Origin: Geosiphon pyriformis
Lineage: Eukaryota; Glomeromycota; Glomeromycetes; Archaeosporales; Geosiphonaceae
Assembly (NCBI GenBank): GCA_016748015.1
Contig: JAAOMT010000690.1
Coordinates: forward strand, 365,790-429,789
Direction of reading: 5' to 3'
DNA: 64,000 bases
Shown: one piece after another, positions 37,291 to 50,300 of the stretch
Layout: each line of letters opens with the position of its first letter
Numbering within the stretch: position 1 is the first letter of the stretch
Position numbers and translations under genes: made by a program
The notes under the pieces: generated by a model
What the model was told of the DNA's origin: nothing
Databases searched by the model: none
Seen by the model: only the letters and a program-made list of their open reading frames with translations

Positions 37291-40200
37291 AGAAGCAATC
37301 CTAAAATGGTAGATAATGAAGAGAAATTTCGTCATTATAAATATAGCTTTCTAAGAAAATAAAATGTATGATTTATGTTGGCCAAAATACTTGCAAGCAA
37401 ATGACAACCCTTACCTAAGTGTTATCTCAAAATTTTTTGGTGAAATATTAGGTTTGACGAAGATAATAATGTTGTTTTTCCTTTTAATCCAATTACTAGA
37501 GAGTGTAGCAGCAAAAATATGGTGATCTTGCTGCTAAAATTTGCGAATGAGCATGAAAAGTCCCGATGTTACAATCCTAACATCAGAGAAATTTTGATCA
37601 TTTAACAAATTCCCTAATTTAAGGGAGTAATATTGATAGTACATTTTAATGAAAATTACTTTTCAAATATGCAAAGCAGCGCCGAACTTTATACATGTAC
37701 CCAATTTATTGATCGACAAGTGATGGGATATTAGTTGACCTAATTTATAATAAATAAATTCTTTGTAAAAAAACTTTTTATAATTTACATTTTTAAAATT
37801 CAGCATTTTGAAATGAACTTGAACATTTAAACAAAATTGTTTAAAAAATTTTGAAAGTTAAAATAATTTAATTATGTAGTTTTTATATTAAAATGATAAA
37901 TAAGTTACATAGTTTTATTTTTATTACAGATTTTTAATTATTCATTTTAAATTTTCTATTCTAATATTTTAGTGTTTGATAATTGATAAGTAAATATTAA
38001 ATTCAAATATTATAATATAAATAAGCTTAAGGGTGTGAACAAAATAAATAATTACCAGCTTGATTTTAAGAATACGTAATATATGATTAAAAAACAACAA
38101 ATTATTTTATGTTTAATAAAATAAGAATTGAATTCGAAAGCAAATTTACATTTAAATCATTTTTTCTTATGGTTAAATTGATACCAGATCAAAACACATA
38201 AAGTCGAGTAATGAAATTTAAACATATTAAAATTATTGAAGTCATATTATAATAAATGATCTAGTTGAAAATAATTAAATTAGACATTTGATAAGAAATT
38301 TCTCATTTGGCTAAAAAGTGTCGGAATTATCATTTGCAGAACATCTTCATTCACAAGATTAATACTACTATTCTACACAATTAAGTCTTTCAGACATTGA
38401 AGGGCTGAAAAATTAAGGTCGGCGTATTTTCAATGTTTGCAGAGTAAACAAGATAGCAGGTTTGGTATGTTTTCGAAATCATGCCCCACATTTATGTTTT
38501 ATGTTGCAAATTAGCTATTTGAAAGAAAAATATAAAATTTTTGGTCTTTTTGAAATTTTAATAAAATTAATTATCTTGGTAAATATAAAAATTTTAAATC
38601 TTTTCCCTTATTTATAATGAATATAATGTCCCGTATAATATCTATAAGAATCAACTTAATAGAAAAAAGATCCAAATTTATTACCTTAAATTTATAAAAT
38701 ACCCATTTAAAATCAATAATGGCTACAATATAGCTGCGAAAAAAATAGATCTTTTTTTTATAAAATATAAAGGTATTGAAACAGAAATTTTAATCTAAAA
38801 AAGTGGTAGGTAAATAAATCCTGTAGGAAAGAGTTATTTAGTTTTAATGATTTTATTGAAGTTATTGACACTTCTATCATTTCTTTCCAATTGGCTTGTT
38901 GAAGAAATTGTAAGTTTTAATGGCTTTTTAATACACTGGCTCAACATGCCTCATAATTGGTTTAGTCACATTGATTTGATAAATAGTATATTTACATTGG
39001 ACAATAAAATTATATTGGAATAATTATAATTTGCGCGAATCTAATAGTATTAAGTTGTTATGAAAAGAGATAAATTTCCATTTAATCTTATCTGTTTTGA
39101 AAAATATAGTAAACTCTTGGGATCCCAAAAGTATTTTTTGATAAGAGACTAAAATTAATTTCCCTAATTTACAATTTTCCATAGGTCGTATCTGGTGGAA
39201 ACAAGTGTCAAAATTTGGATTAGCTGGCTTCAGTCTGTAAAGCCATTTCTTTTGGTTTGTTTAATAACATTTTTACCTGTTTATTTAAAATCAAGTTCTA
39301 AAAGTTTTTCATTAATGAATAAATGAATACATTTTTTGAAAATGAAACCTTTTTTTATACAAAATTTAAATAATAGCTGTTATTTTTTATGCTATCTCTG
39401 TTTTGTTTTGGTATTTTTAAAAATAATTATTTTGTATGCAACAATTTGTTTTTTTATTATAAAAATAAAAATATTTCAAACTTGACATTTTAAATATTAA
39501 AATACAATATATAACACAATACTTCAGATTAGTTATGTTAAAACATTTTAAAATAAAAGCAGACAAAATTATTTTATTATTTTTAAATTGATTTTTAAAA
39601 TACACATTTTATTATTTAATATAAACAATTCAATATTTGGAATAATTGAATTATTATATTTTTAATTAAATCAAATTTTTTGGTTTTTAATAGGAAACAA
39701 TTTTTACAATTAAAATTTTCAAAAAATAGTTTAATAATAGCCAATTTTTGCCTTTAATATATTGTAATATTTAAATTTTCTTGTAAACTCATTTATAAAT
39801 AATAATAATTTCTAAAAAAATACAAAAATCTTCAATTTTTACACCAATTGTACATACTATATATATGTATGTTACAATAAAATTTTGCCTTCATGTTTAA
39901 AAAATTGTTAATAAATACAGAAGTTAACACGATAATTATTATTATAATATATACTTATATTCACTATATACAATTTATGTTAATTATAACAAAAAATATA
40001 TTTAAAAATTAATTAAGTGAACTTCAACTTAATTTTTTCATTATTCATGTAAATGTTCAAAGTAATAAAATTTATATCGAATCAAGATTCTGGATTTCTT
40101 AATTTTGAAATTTATAAAATATTAAATAGGTTTTACCATATTCCAACATTTATTTAACTTGCAAAATATTCCCTTTTGCAATAAAAAAACCGATGTAACT

Positions 40201-40692
40201 GAAATTGGTGTTTACATTCAACATAAATGTTTCAGAGTCAGCGAAAATGCACTTATAACTTGGATAATATTGTATTTGGAATATATTAAATCCTTTCAAC
40301 GAAACCACAATTTTGCGACATCATTAGCAATCAATAATGGTTTCATAAAAGTTATGGTGTCACTTTGAACGTTTTTTCTATAAATAATCCTTTAATGTAC
40401 ACACTTCGTTTGGGAATTTTTGATAGATCAGCCTTTTGCCTTTAGACGGTTAGGGTTGACCCCTAATAAAAGCGAGTAATACTGACAGAGTTTTTTTGAT
40501 TATATTTCATCATTGTAGTTTGATTATACTAAATTATTAGACAAAAGTGAAATCAGGATCAGTATATTACACTTCTCCACTAAGTAGGAAACAAAGATCA
40601 TTGCTTCTTAAACGACAATATATATTCGCTTATTTTATTCTCATCTCTTTATTTTAATAATTAAACATTTAAAATTTTACATTTTTTTAAAA
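37291..40692. other. AT-rich intergenic DNA
   Basis: I see no supported gene. A 69-codon frame at 40159-40368 has mixed composition but no motif. The last 200 bp hold the presumed promoter of the small heat shock gene; no clear heat-shock element array is visible. Confidence 0.5.
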
Positions 40693-41760
40693 ATGGCAAA
40701 TGTCTTGAAACTCCTACAAGACATCTTCACTCCACAATTTCTCTACCTTCTTATCAAAGTCACATTTTTCTTTCTTCTAGTGTTGATAAGCACTCATGCT
40801 ATCTTTCTTTTGTTGAATCCTTTATATAATCCTCGTGAAATTGTTTTGGTTGAATATAATCCTTTCGATCCATTTCGGGATCCGGATTTGCGAAGAATTC
40901 GCCAAGATATGAATGGTCTCTTCGGCGATCTTGTGAAGAAGATTGATCTGGGTGATCGTGATAAAGCTCTAGATATGGGAAGTTCTGCGCATCAGAGAGT
41001 GCCTGGTTTCATTCCTGCAGTTGATGGCAAGTTCATCCAAATTTCATATTTATTCATTGATTCAATCTGAAAGCTCTTGAACATATCAGTTCAGGATGAT
41101 GGAAAGCTTATTTTAGTGCACGGTATGAGATAAACCATATTTGAGAGGGATTTATGTTCTGAAATTTCATAAATATAAGGTTAATATTTTCTTTTCAATC
41201 TAGTTGACCTTCCTGGACTTTCTAAAGAGGATATCAAAAGTAAGTTTTGTTTCCATCCTCAACACCCATAACATTGTCGAGTGAATTAAAGATGATTTAT
41301 ACCATGTAAAAAGTCAATCTTTATGAAAACTATCTTGTGATCAGGTGGGTCAAATGCTTGTGTGATTCAAAAAATTTCAACAAAGTACATCTTCACGCAT
41401 TAATGCTTAAATTAGTGGTGAAACTAAGAAAGACCAAGAACACCGAAATGGTGGTGTTTTGACTCATGAACGTCAATACGGCAAATTTTGGGTAATTTTT
41501 TTATTCAAGTATTTTTGCCGATTTCTCCATCAGTATTTTAAGTGTCTTGATATGTTATTTGTGAATAGCGCTCCATTCCTTTGCCTTCCGTTGTAGATAC
41601 TTCGAAAGTCGAGGCGCGATTTAATCATGGTGTTGTTGAAATCAAGGTATTGTCCAAGATCTTCATATTGGTGGTTGTAAAAATCCTATAGGCTAATCGT
41701 AACGTCTTATAGCTTCCACGCGCCCAAGAGGCCTCCGTTCAACAAATTACAGTTCAATGA
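40693..41760 (+). CDS. Small heat shock protein (HSP20) with N-terminal membrane segment
   Basis: ATP-independent chaperone of the alpha-crystallin/HSP20 family that holds unfolding proteins. Exons: 40693-41026, 41090-41122, 41204-41239, an uncertain one near 41345-41384, 41416-41491, 41569-41646, 41713-41760. The crystallin domain reads VDLPGLSKEDIK, HERQYGKFWRSIPLP, then VEARFNHGVVEIKLP, the usual order. Unusual for the family, residues about 17-42 (FLYLLIKVTFFFLLVLISTH) form a strong transmembrane segment, followed by the common YNPFDPFRD-type N-arm. Intron 1 has a GC donor (TG|GCAAGT). The strand between DIK and GETKKD is unresolved: a 40-nt exon keeps the frame open (about 214 aa total), but its peptide fits the family poorly, so a frameshift is possible. 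Confidence 0.75.
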
Positions 41761-44200
41761 ATGGCATTTAGTCTAGGATTTTCCTCAGATCTCACTTTCA
41801 CCATTTTTACTGCAAATTTTTCATTTTAATTATTAATAATTATATCAATTTATTGTCTATTATTAAATCTGTTGAATTTTGTGGTAAATTACTGCTAACA
41901 ACATTTTTTGAAAGAAAATGTTGTAAATAATCAGCATAAATATACAATGCTTTTTAAAAAATTATTCTATACAATCATTATTATTCAATATAAATTATCG
42001 TTGTTTTTTTGTTTTTTGGCAATTATCAAAAATATATATTAAATTGATTCTTTTATGTTAAATAATACAATCTTATTTTTTGTAATAATTATTTTTAAAT
42101 AAAAAATTTTAATATTAACAAAGATTAATATATATCATTTTTTGCAATTATTATTAAATAAAAATTTAAGTTAAAAACATAAAATAACAATTTATTAAAT
42201 TGTTAATTTTTATTATTTGCTTTAATACATTAGAAATAATTTTATTTTTTTTGGTGTTTTTCTTAAAATTAGTTTTAGAAAAAAAAAAATATTTTATAAG
42301 ATTTATAAATTTTTAAACTTAAAATTTAGTTAAATTCAAATTAAGCTATTTTAAAACATTATAAAAAAAATTAAATAAGTAATAAAAATTAAATCTTTAA
42401 TTATTTAAAAAAATAAAAAATGCAACATAGTAAAATTAAAAGTTGTAAAATTGGTCAAAAACTTTGTAAACATGTATTATTAAAAGATATAAATATTAAA
42501 AGCAAAACCACAAATATGTATAGAAAAACTAAATATAATACCAAAAAATAATGTAAAATAAATATATGTATAAAAAAGACAACACATAAAATACTAAATA
42601 AATACTATAATATAAATGTAAAAATTATAATAAATGATATTTAATATGAAATAAAATTTTGACAAAACATTTTTAAAGTTAATATTAAGTAAAACATTTG
42701 TTATTATAATATAGAATAGTTTTTAATCAGTTTTAAATAACTATATATAATTTGAGTACAATTTTAATTTAATATAGTAATAGTATTATACAGAATTAAT
42801 TTATAATTAAATTATATTTATTAAGTTTTTAAATACTTAAACTATTTTATATAATGTTTGTTTTGCTAATTTATTTGTAATATAAATATTATATACTATT
42901 TAAAAAAATAAAATTTTGTATTTATTAATTGTTAAAAAAATTGTTTTCAGAAATTGGGTTTTAAATTTTTTGAATAAGTCTAATCTGGCCAATAGTATTG
43001 TGTTGTAAATTATTAATTTTGTTTAAAATTTTGTAAATGTTTATAAAAAATGTATTTAATTACTAAATTAAAAATTAAAAATCGAATATAAAAAAAATTT
43101 AATTATTAATTGTAAATATATTATTGCAAAAGTTAAAAAATTAATTTTATTGTTTAAAATTTTTAATTGGCTTTGCTTATAATATTGAGATTTGTTTTAA
43201 ATTTAACTTTAATTTTTAATTTGTATTTAAATATTATTTAATTTTTTAATTAATTATATAATTTTAGTGTATAGTATAATTCTAATTAATTTAAATGGCT
43301 AATTATATACATAAGCCATATTTATTTTAAAGTTGATAAAAATTGTATTGTAATAATTAGATCACACTTTTTAAAGCCAAAAAAAATTAAAAAAGTTAAA
43401 ATTTGTTTTAAATAATTGTAAAATTAATAAATATTTATTATTTAAAAATATTTTATTTATTTTATTTATAATTTTATAAACATAATTTTAATAATTTAAA
43501 ATTTTTTGTTTAATTAATTTCGAAACCAATTTTTTATAATTGTTATAATTAATTACAATTATTATATTAAAATTTTTTTTTAATAAATATAATAATTAAT
43601 TAATTTCTATTTTTATTTTTATTTAAAATGGTTCAATATAATTTAATTTAATTAATATTTATAACAAATATATATTTAAATATAAACATGAATTATTTTT
43701 TTAAATATAATTAGTTATTTAAATTAATTTACTAATAAATTTTTAATTAATTAATTTTTAATGCCAAATACAATATATATTAATTTTTTAATTCTAAAAA
43801 TTTTAAGTATTTTAAAACAATTTCATTAAAAATATATCATTTTATTTTAAAAGTAAAACAATCAAATACATTTTTTTAAATAATAAAAACACAAAACAAT
43901 TTAAATTATTAAAAAAATATTTTTAGCTTTAAATAAAAGTTTTTTTGCACAAAGTTTTTTTTAAGTATTTAATTAAGAATAAATTTAAAATTATTATTAT
44001 TATTATAAAAAATTTCAAAATATTTAATAAATAATTAATATTTAAGCTATTTTTTTTCAAATAACTTGTTTTTTTTGTTTAAATAATCAAAAAAACAAAA
44101 AACAATTTTAATTTTTTAAAATTTTTTAAAGATAATATTTTTTTAGAATTTTAAAATTTATTATTTTTAATTTAAAACTTATTTTTTTTTTTATAAAAAA
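41761..44200. other. AT-rich island
   Basis: No supported feature; probably decayed transposon DNA. Confidence 0.5.
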
Positions 44201-44699
44201 ATATTTATTTATTTAACAAATACAATCCAATTATTATTTAGTATACAAAAACAAACTAAATATAACTTATATACTTATTATATATAACTAGTTACTTAAA
44301 TCAATTAATACTGTATTATATTTTTATATTAACTTTTAAACCAATATTTAAATCTAAAAAAAACAAGCAAGTTTTGCACAATCCAAAACTAATAGCAAAA
44401 AACTTAACAATACTAAGCAAACAAATTACTTCTGTTAATAGAAAACTAAATAGACTATTATGTAATTTAGATAACACTTTTATATTAACAACTAAGCTAT
44501 TTTTTCATATTAACTCTGTATTTTAATTTAAAATTTTACAACTTACTATAATGTTTCTTAGCCAGATAGCAGATAAAATCAATTACTATTAATATTATTT
44601 TTTTTATTATCAATATTAATACTGTTTTCTTAATCCAGTTCTTAAAAACAAATTTTTTACATAAGATCTTATAAATATAAATATTTAATACTCCCAAAA

Positions 44700-47600
44700 A
44701 GAAAGTGTATAATATTAAAGATAATAATAAAAAACAAAATTTTACTAAAGACTTTTACAATTTAATATGACTTAACAAATTTTCAGAATATACAAAAACA
44801 TTTTTTAAACAAGTAAAGACATAATTTAGCAGCTTAATATTACCACAAAACAAATACAATACTCTTAAATAATCTTTGTTATAAAGTTTTTTTCTTATTA
44901 TAATTAACAGTATTTTATGGACTGTTTTTATTAAATATGTATAAAAAACTACTAAAGTCTTGCTAATAGATTTAAAAAACATATGTGAATTTGGATGTCA
45001 AACTAAAGCAATATAATACCAATTAATATTCCAAATAAATAAGTTTTATAAAATTTTTATATCTGGATTCACTTTCCAGTAGATATAATAAACCATTTAA
45101 TAAACATCATAAACAAAATAACAATATTATTAAAAGTTTTTGGTCTCTTTTCTTAAATGTTATTAATATTTGTTTGCTATAAATTCACATTTTTTAGAAG
45201 TTGTTAAATTTTTAATAACTGAATTTATCTTCAAATTATCTTTTATAATTTAAATTGTTAGGCTTATAAATAGAATAGCCAATTCTATACTAGTTATTTA
45301 ATATAATTATTTTGTAGTAAAAATTAACTCTTTTCTGAAAATTGCTTATCTGAAAACTCACTAAAATATGTAGTTATTTTGCTGTAAAAGTCAACTTTTT
45401 TACAGAAATCTTATCTGTAGATTATTCTAATAATTATTATAAAAAAAATAAATATTAAAAAAATAGAATTTCATTAAGAGAAACATTTTTTATTCAGGCC
45501 TAAAGTCATTAATAAATTACTAAAATTGGTAATTAATCAATTTTAAAATGTTAATTGGAATTTGAAAAATTTTAAGTGTACTTTTAATTAACAAATTTGT
45601 GTTTTTTAAGTGTTTAGTTCTCTTTATTTAATTTGTACTAAGAACTGGTTTTAAAAAAAATGATTTTAAGCTAAGATATATTTTCTCAAAGAAAAAAGTT
45701 CTTCTTTTATACAACTTGTTATAATATTAATCTATAAACTTGAATTGTTCTTTTTTGCTATAATTTCAATGAACTAAAAATACATTTTGATAAACTACAA
45801 GTTATTTTGACAAACTATTAACTATTTTAGTAAATTATTTATTATTTTGGCAAATTTTTGAATATTATATAGTTTGGAGTATTATGTAATTTGATTATTC
45901 TAATTTTTATTGTACAAATTGGATTATTAATTTAATAGCAATTTTTAATAATTTTGATTAAATAATAAGTGATAATTTGAATGATAATAATATATGCTAG
46001 TTAATAATAGGAATTATAAAAGTAATTTTATGCTAATTAATGGCTAAAATTTTATTGGTAACAATAAGTATTGTCTAACATAACCAAACCATCTGCCACA
46101 ATAAATTTTTTATGAATATTAATAAAAATATTTATACAGAACTATACTATATTATGTACAAAAATATTAACTTAAACATTATTAACATTTTTTAAATGAC
46201 TTTTAACTCTTATTCACATTACAAAAATATTTTTTAATCTAATTAAATTAGCCATATACTGTTTTTTTACTTAGTACTTACTTCAGAAATCAGATACATA
46301 AAGCTTAAGCTCTAAAATACATATATCTATAACAGTTTGGCTGTTTGTATACAAAATTACTAAATAAAAAGAAAAAACACATTTTAATGCCAAAACAATA
46401 ACCTATAACTTTAATATTATCAATAACAACAATCTAAAAACTTTAATATTTATGTTCATCTCAATATCAAAAAAATAAGTCACTATTTTATTTGCTATTT
46501 TTGTAGTATTTAAGTTTTTTAATAAACTATTAATGTATATATTAATTATCTTTATTCATAATTTATGTAAATGTTTCTAAACATTCAAAAACTCTTTTAA
46601 GCTGTAAAAATTTGAACAATTAGGATTAAAAATGCTTTTATTAAAATTAACAGAAAAATTGTTTATATAAACTAAAGCTTTAACAAACTACATTAGCATT
46701 AGATCTCTTGGACTCAATTTTTTCTAACAACAAAAAGTTTTTCAATCCACAACCAAATTATGCTTGTTTAACAATTTATTATTGAAAGCAATATCTAATT
46801 GCTTTGGAAGTTAAATTATATTATAGTAATAAGAATTTTTTATTATTTTAAATATTGAAAAATAATTAAGAAAATAGAATATATTAAACAGATCATTTAC
46901 CAAAGAAATTTTAATGTCCAAAAATATTTTTATTATGCTTACTAAAAAATTATTTACAAGACTAACTTTTAACTTAATTGGAAATTATAATAGGTTTTTT
47001 GGCATCTAATTTGCAATTTATAAATCCAAAAAACAGTATTTAAACAAATAGTTAAGAATCTCTATTATATTAGAAAATCTAATACTAAAGCTATTTTGTT
47101 CTTTGCTTGTATTTATTCAAAAAATTTTAATTTATACAAAAACAGATAATACAAAATCTTATTAAAAAAGTTTTTTAGCAAAATAGTTTTAGATCTAAAT
47201 TTTTTTTAATGATAATATTTAATTTCTAAAACACATTTTTAAACATAAAGCTAAACTGTATTTGATAGTTAATTATAAGCTATAAAACTGCTAAAACCAA
47301 ATAAAAAAATTGTTTATCTGACAATACTTTTTTAAACACTATATTCAAAAAAAACCTGATATTCAAATACATCTTAACAAGACTTAACTTGGATATATTC
47401 TTTGTTAACAAAAAAATTTCTAAATATTTGTAAGATTTTCTATACTTGACAATAAAAATTAGCTAACTACCAATATATAATAAAGCATTTACAATTTTTT
47501 AGTTGATGAAAATTACAATTGTTTTATTATTGTTGATTAAAATATTATTAATCTTAAAAAATTGATTAGTCATATTTAATATATACTGTATTAAAGCCTG

Positions 47601-50300
47601 ATTGTTTTTCACCAAAATAGTATTATTAATAAAAGTCCTTGTTATAAAAAATAAAGTTTTCTTTCTACTGATTTCTATTTTGCTTGTTTTTATTACAAAT
47701 TAATATTAATTTAGTATTTATACAAATATTTATGTTTTTTTATCTTATATAATAAAGAATTATAAAAAATTCTTTAAAAAAATAGTAAGAAAACTTTATC
47801 TTAATTTAGCTTATTATATACTTTGTAATCATTTAAAAAATTAAAATTTATTAATATTTTATTAACTTTATTTCTGTATATATTATCAAAAAATTTAACA
47901 ATCTAACAAAATTTTGAACAAAATTTTCCTAGTTGTTTTAATTAATACTATAGATTATTTATTTGTCAAAATGTTATTCTAATTATATAACTTAAAAATT
48001 ATTAAAACCCATGTTTTTTTTCAGAAAATTAGAATATTATCAAGAGTTATACAAGTATTTATTAGATTTAAAAGACATTTTAATACTGTGTTATTATAAT
48101 GTTTCCAAAATTTATTAAATATGTTAAAAAAAATAGCAGTTTTATTATTAAGCAGACTACCAATTACCAAAATTAATTTTTCTATGCTAACTATGTTTAT
48201 TATATCAGAAAAAGTATTTTTATTTATATAAATTAAGAACACATACTAATAAGCTTACAAATTAGATAAAACTAAGAATATTTTATACTTTTTTGTTTAA
48301 TTATAATTTTATTAACTTTAAGCTTTATTTTATCTGGCTCTAAAACCAACTCTTTTATAACTACCAAATAATTCAGAATTACTTTTCAAAAAAGCCATTT
48401 TAAAACACTTTTGATCATGTTTTTTTTATTAAAACTAAAATTTTTTATGTATTTCTTGATTGCTTTTTTAATAAATATATTTTTAATTACTTTAAACTTA
48501 TAGTATTTGGATTTTTAGTAACTTATCTTAATTTTTAACAGGTGTCTAATTACATTTACAGAATTCATATTATTACAAACCAAATTGCTGTTACCAAAAG
48601 ATTTTCACACTTTTTAATGTAAAAATTACAACATATATAATAGAAATTAGCATTAAAATTATGTGAAAAAGATCTATATAATTGTACTTAATCAACAAAA
48701 TCAGCCAGTGATATAAAAAATAAATGATTAGCAATTAATCTAATTACAACAAAAAAATATATGGCACAATCTAACAATTTAACTAAGTTGGATATAAAAA
48801 AATCTTAGCAAACTAAGAAAAACCAATAAAAATGAACAATTAATACATGTAATCTAATAACAACAAACTTTGTTATGCTCCAAAATTTTTATATACTCTT
48901 ATTAGAACAATCTAACATTTCAAATCTGCAATTAATAGTTAAAAATAATTACCAAAAAATGTAATTAATTGATCTACTTCTAATTATATTGATTATAATT
49001 ACAATTAATATTATTGATTTACAATTAATGTTTTAGATCTTATTATCTAAATCTGATCATTTAGAATTATTAACTCTTAAAAAAATAATATGCCAAGTAA
49101 GCTTATCATAAATTGATTAAATTAAAATGTATAAATAATTGATGTATCTTAAATAGTCTTAATATAATATGTAGATCTGATGTAATTTAGTTATATATAC
49201 AGTTTTTTTGTTAGTTCAGAAAAATATTAGTTAAATACTAAGCCAACTCTTTACTATAGTTTTATAGTAAGTAGTTAGTTTTTTTTTCTATATCTCACTT
49301 TTTTCTTTTCTTTTTCTATGTTTCAAATATTTGTTATTATAATTTTAAGTATGTTTTTCTATATTTTTTATTACTATTTGGGATTACATTGTTTATAATC
49401 TCTTATTTACTTATTAGTTTTTCATTACTTTTGGTCTTTAAATCATATATTATTACTATTTTATATTAAGTTTTGTTTTACTAAACAAGTTGTTAAATAT
49501 AAAATAAATAATAAAAATATTATATTGTTAGAGAGTAGTCTCAACAATAAAAAGTTTAATCAAAATTTATTTTAGTTATGTTTTACTTTCACAATTCCTT
49601 TATAAATTTCTATAACTTTGTTTTTAAAGCTGACATTTAAACACCATACTTTTTTGATAACTAATTAAAAAAATTTTAATTATATATTTATTAAAGTAGT
49701 TTGGTTTTGCTTTTATTATTGGTTGCACTTTTAGTACATATAAAGAAATGCGACTTTTTTTTCCTCTTTAAAATATCTAAGATTGGTTTTTGTACAAAAA
49801 CAAATAATAATAACAATACTTTTTTTTATTTTTAATGATTTTATCATACACCTTTTTTTGCTTTCTTACTCACTAAAATAGTCTATACATTTATAATATA
49901 CTATAATTAGTAATCATAATTATGATAATGAGTATTAAAGGTAAAAACTATTGCTATTGCTAAGAAGCTATAAATCTGTAGTTTTTACTCAGTAATACTG
50001 CTAACTCAAAAGTTTTTATTTCATTAATTAACAACCAAACTTCAATAAAATAATTAAATTCTGACCTATTATTTAAACTTAATATTTTAACTATCTTAGC
50101 AACCAATAATTTTAACTTGTAAAACTTCAAAAACTGTTTGTTTTTTGAACAATTAAAATCACTAAACCAATGTGTAGAGAATATTTTATTAGCTGTATTT
50201 ATTATTATTTCATTTAAAATCTTCTGTATTGTATTCAAATTTCTGATATTTTTAATATTTACAAACCTATTTTATATTGTTAACAACTTAAAAAAAAACA
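44700..50300 (-). mobile_element. Degraded LINE, minus strand, interrupted by repeat 2
   Basis: On the minus strand, 50238-49960 encodes a series (KIFSTHWFSDFNCSKNK, then EVWLLINEIKTFELAVLLSK) like the segment before reverse transcriptase in LINEs. 48242-48021 encodes IEKLILVIGSLLNNK followed by FWKHYNNTVLKCLLNLINTC, the start of a non-LTR reverse transcriptase domain (usual form S-L-P-N-N-K-A-A-G...W-K-H). 44982-44755 encodes LYNKDYLRVLYLFCGN and YVFTC, the zinc knuckle in degraded form. The order 5' to 3' on the minus strand is correct for one element. Repeat 2 (45258-46075) lies between RT and knuckle. Full of stops; dead. Confidence 0.65.
45258..46075 (-). repeat. Dispersed repeat family 2, inverted copy nested in the LINE
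   Basis: Reverse complement matches 25635-26567 block by block: the GTTATTTTGCTGTAAAAGTC unit (about two tandem units here), the TACTAAAATTGGTAATTAAT block near 45519, the AAACTA/TTTTGGCAAA motifs at 45780-45860, and AATTTTATGCTAATTAATGG near 46025. No open frame. Confidence 0.75.
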
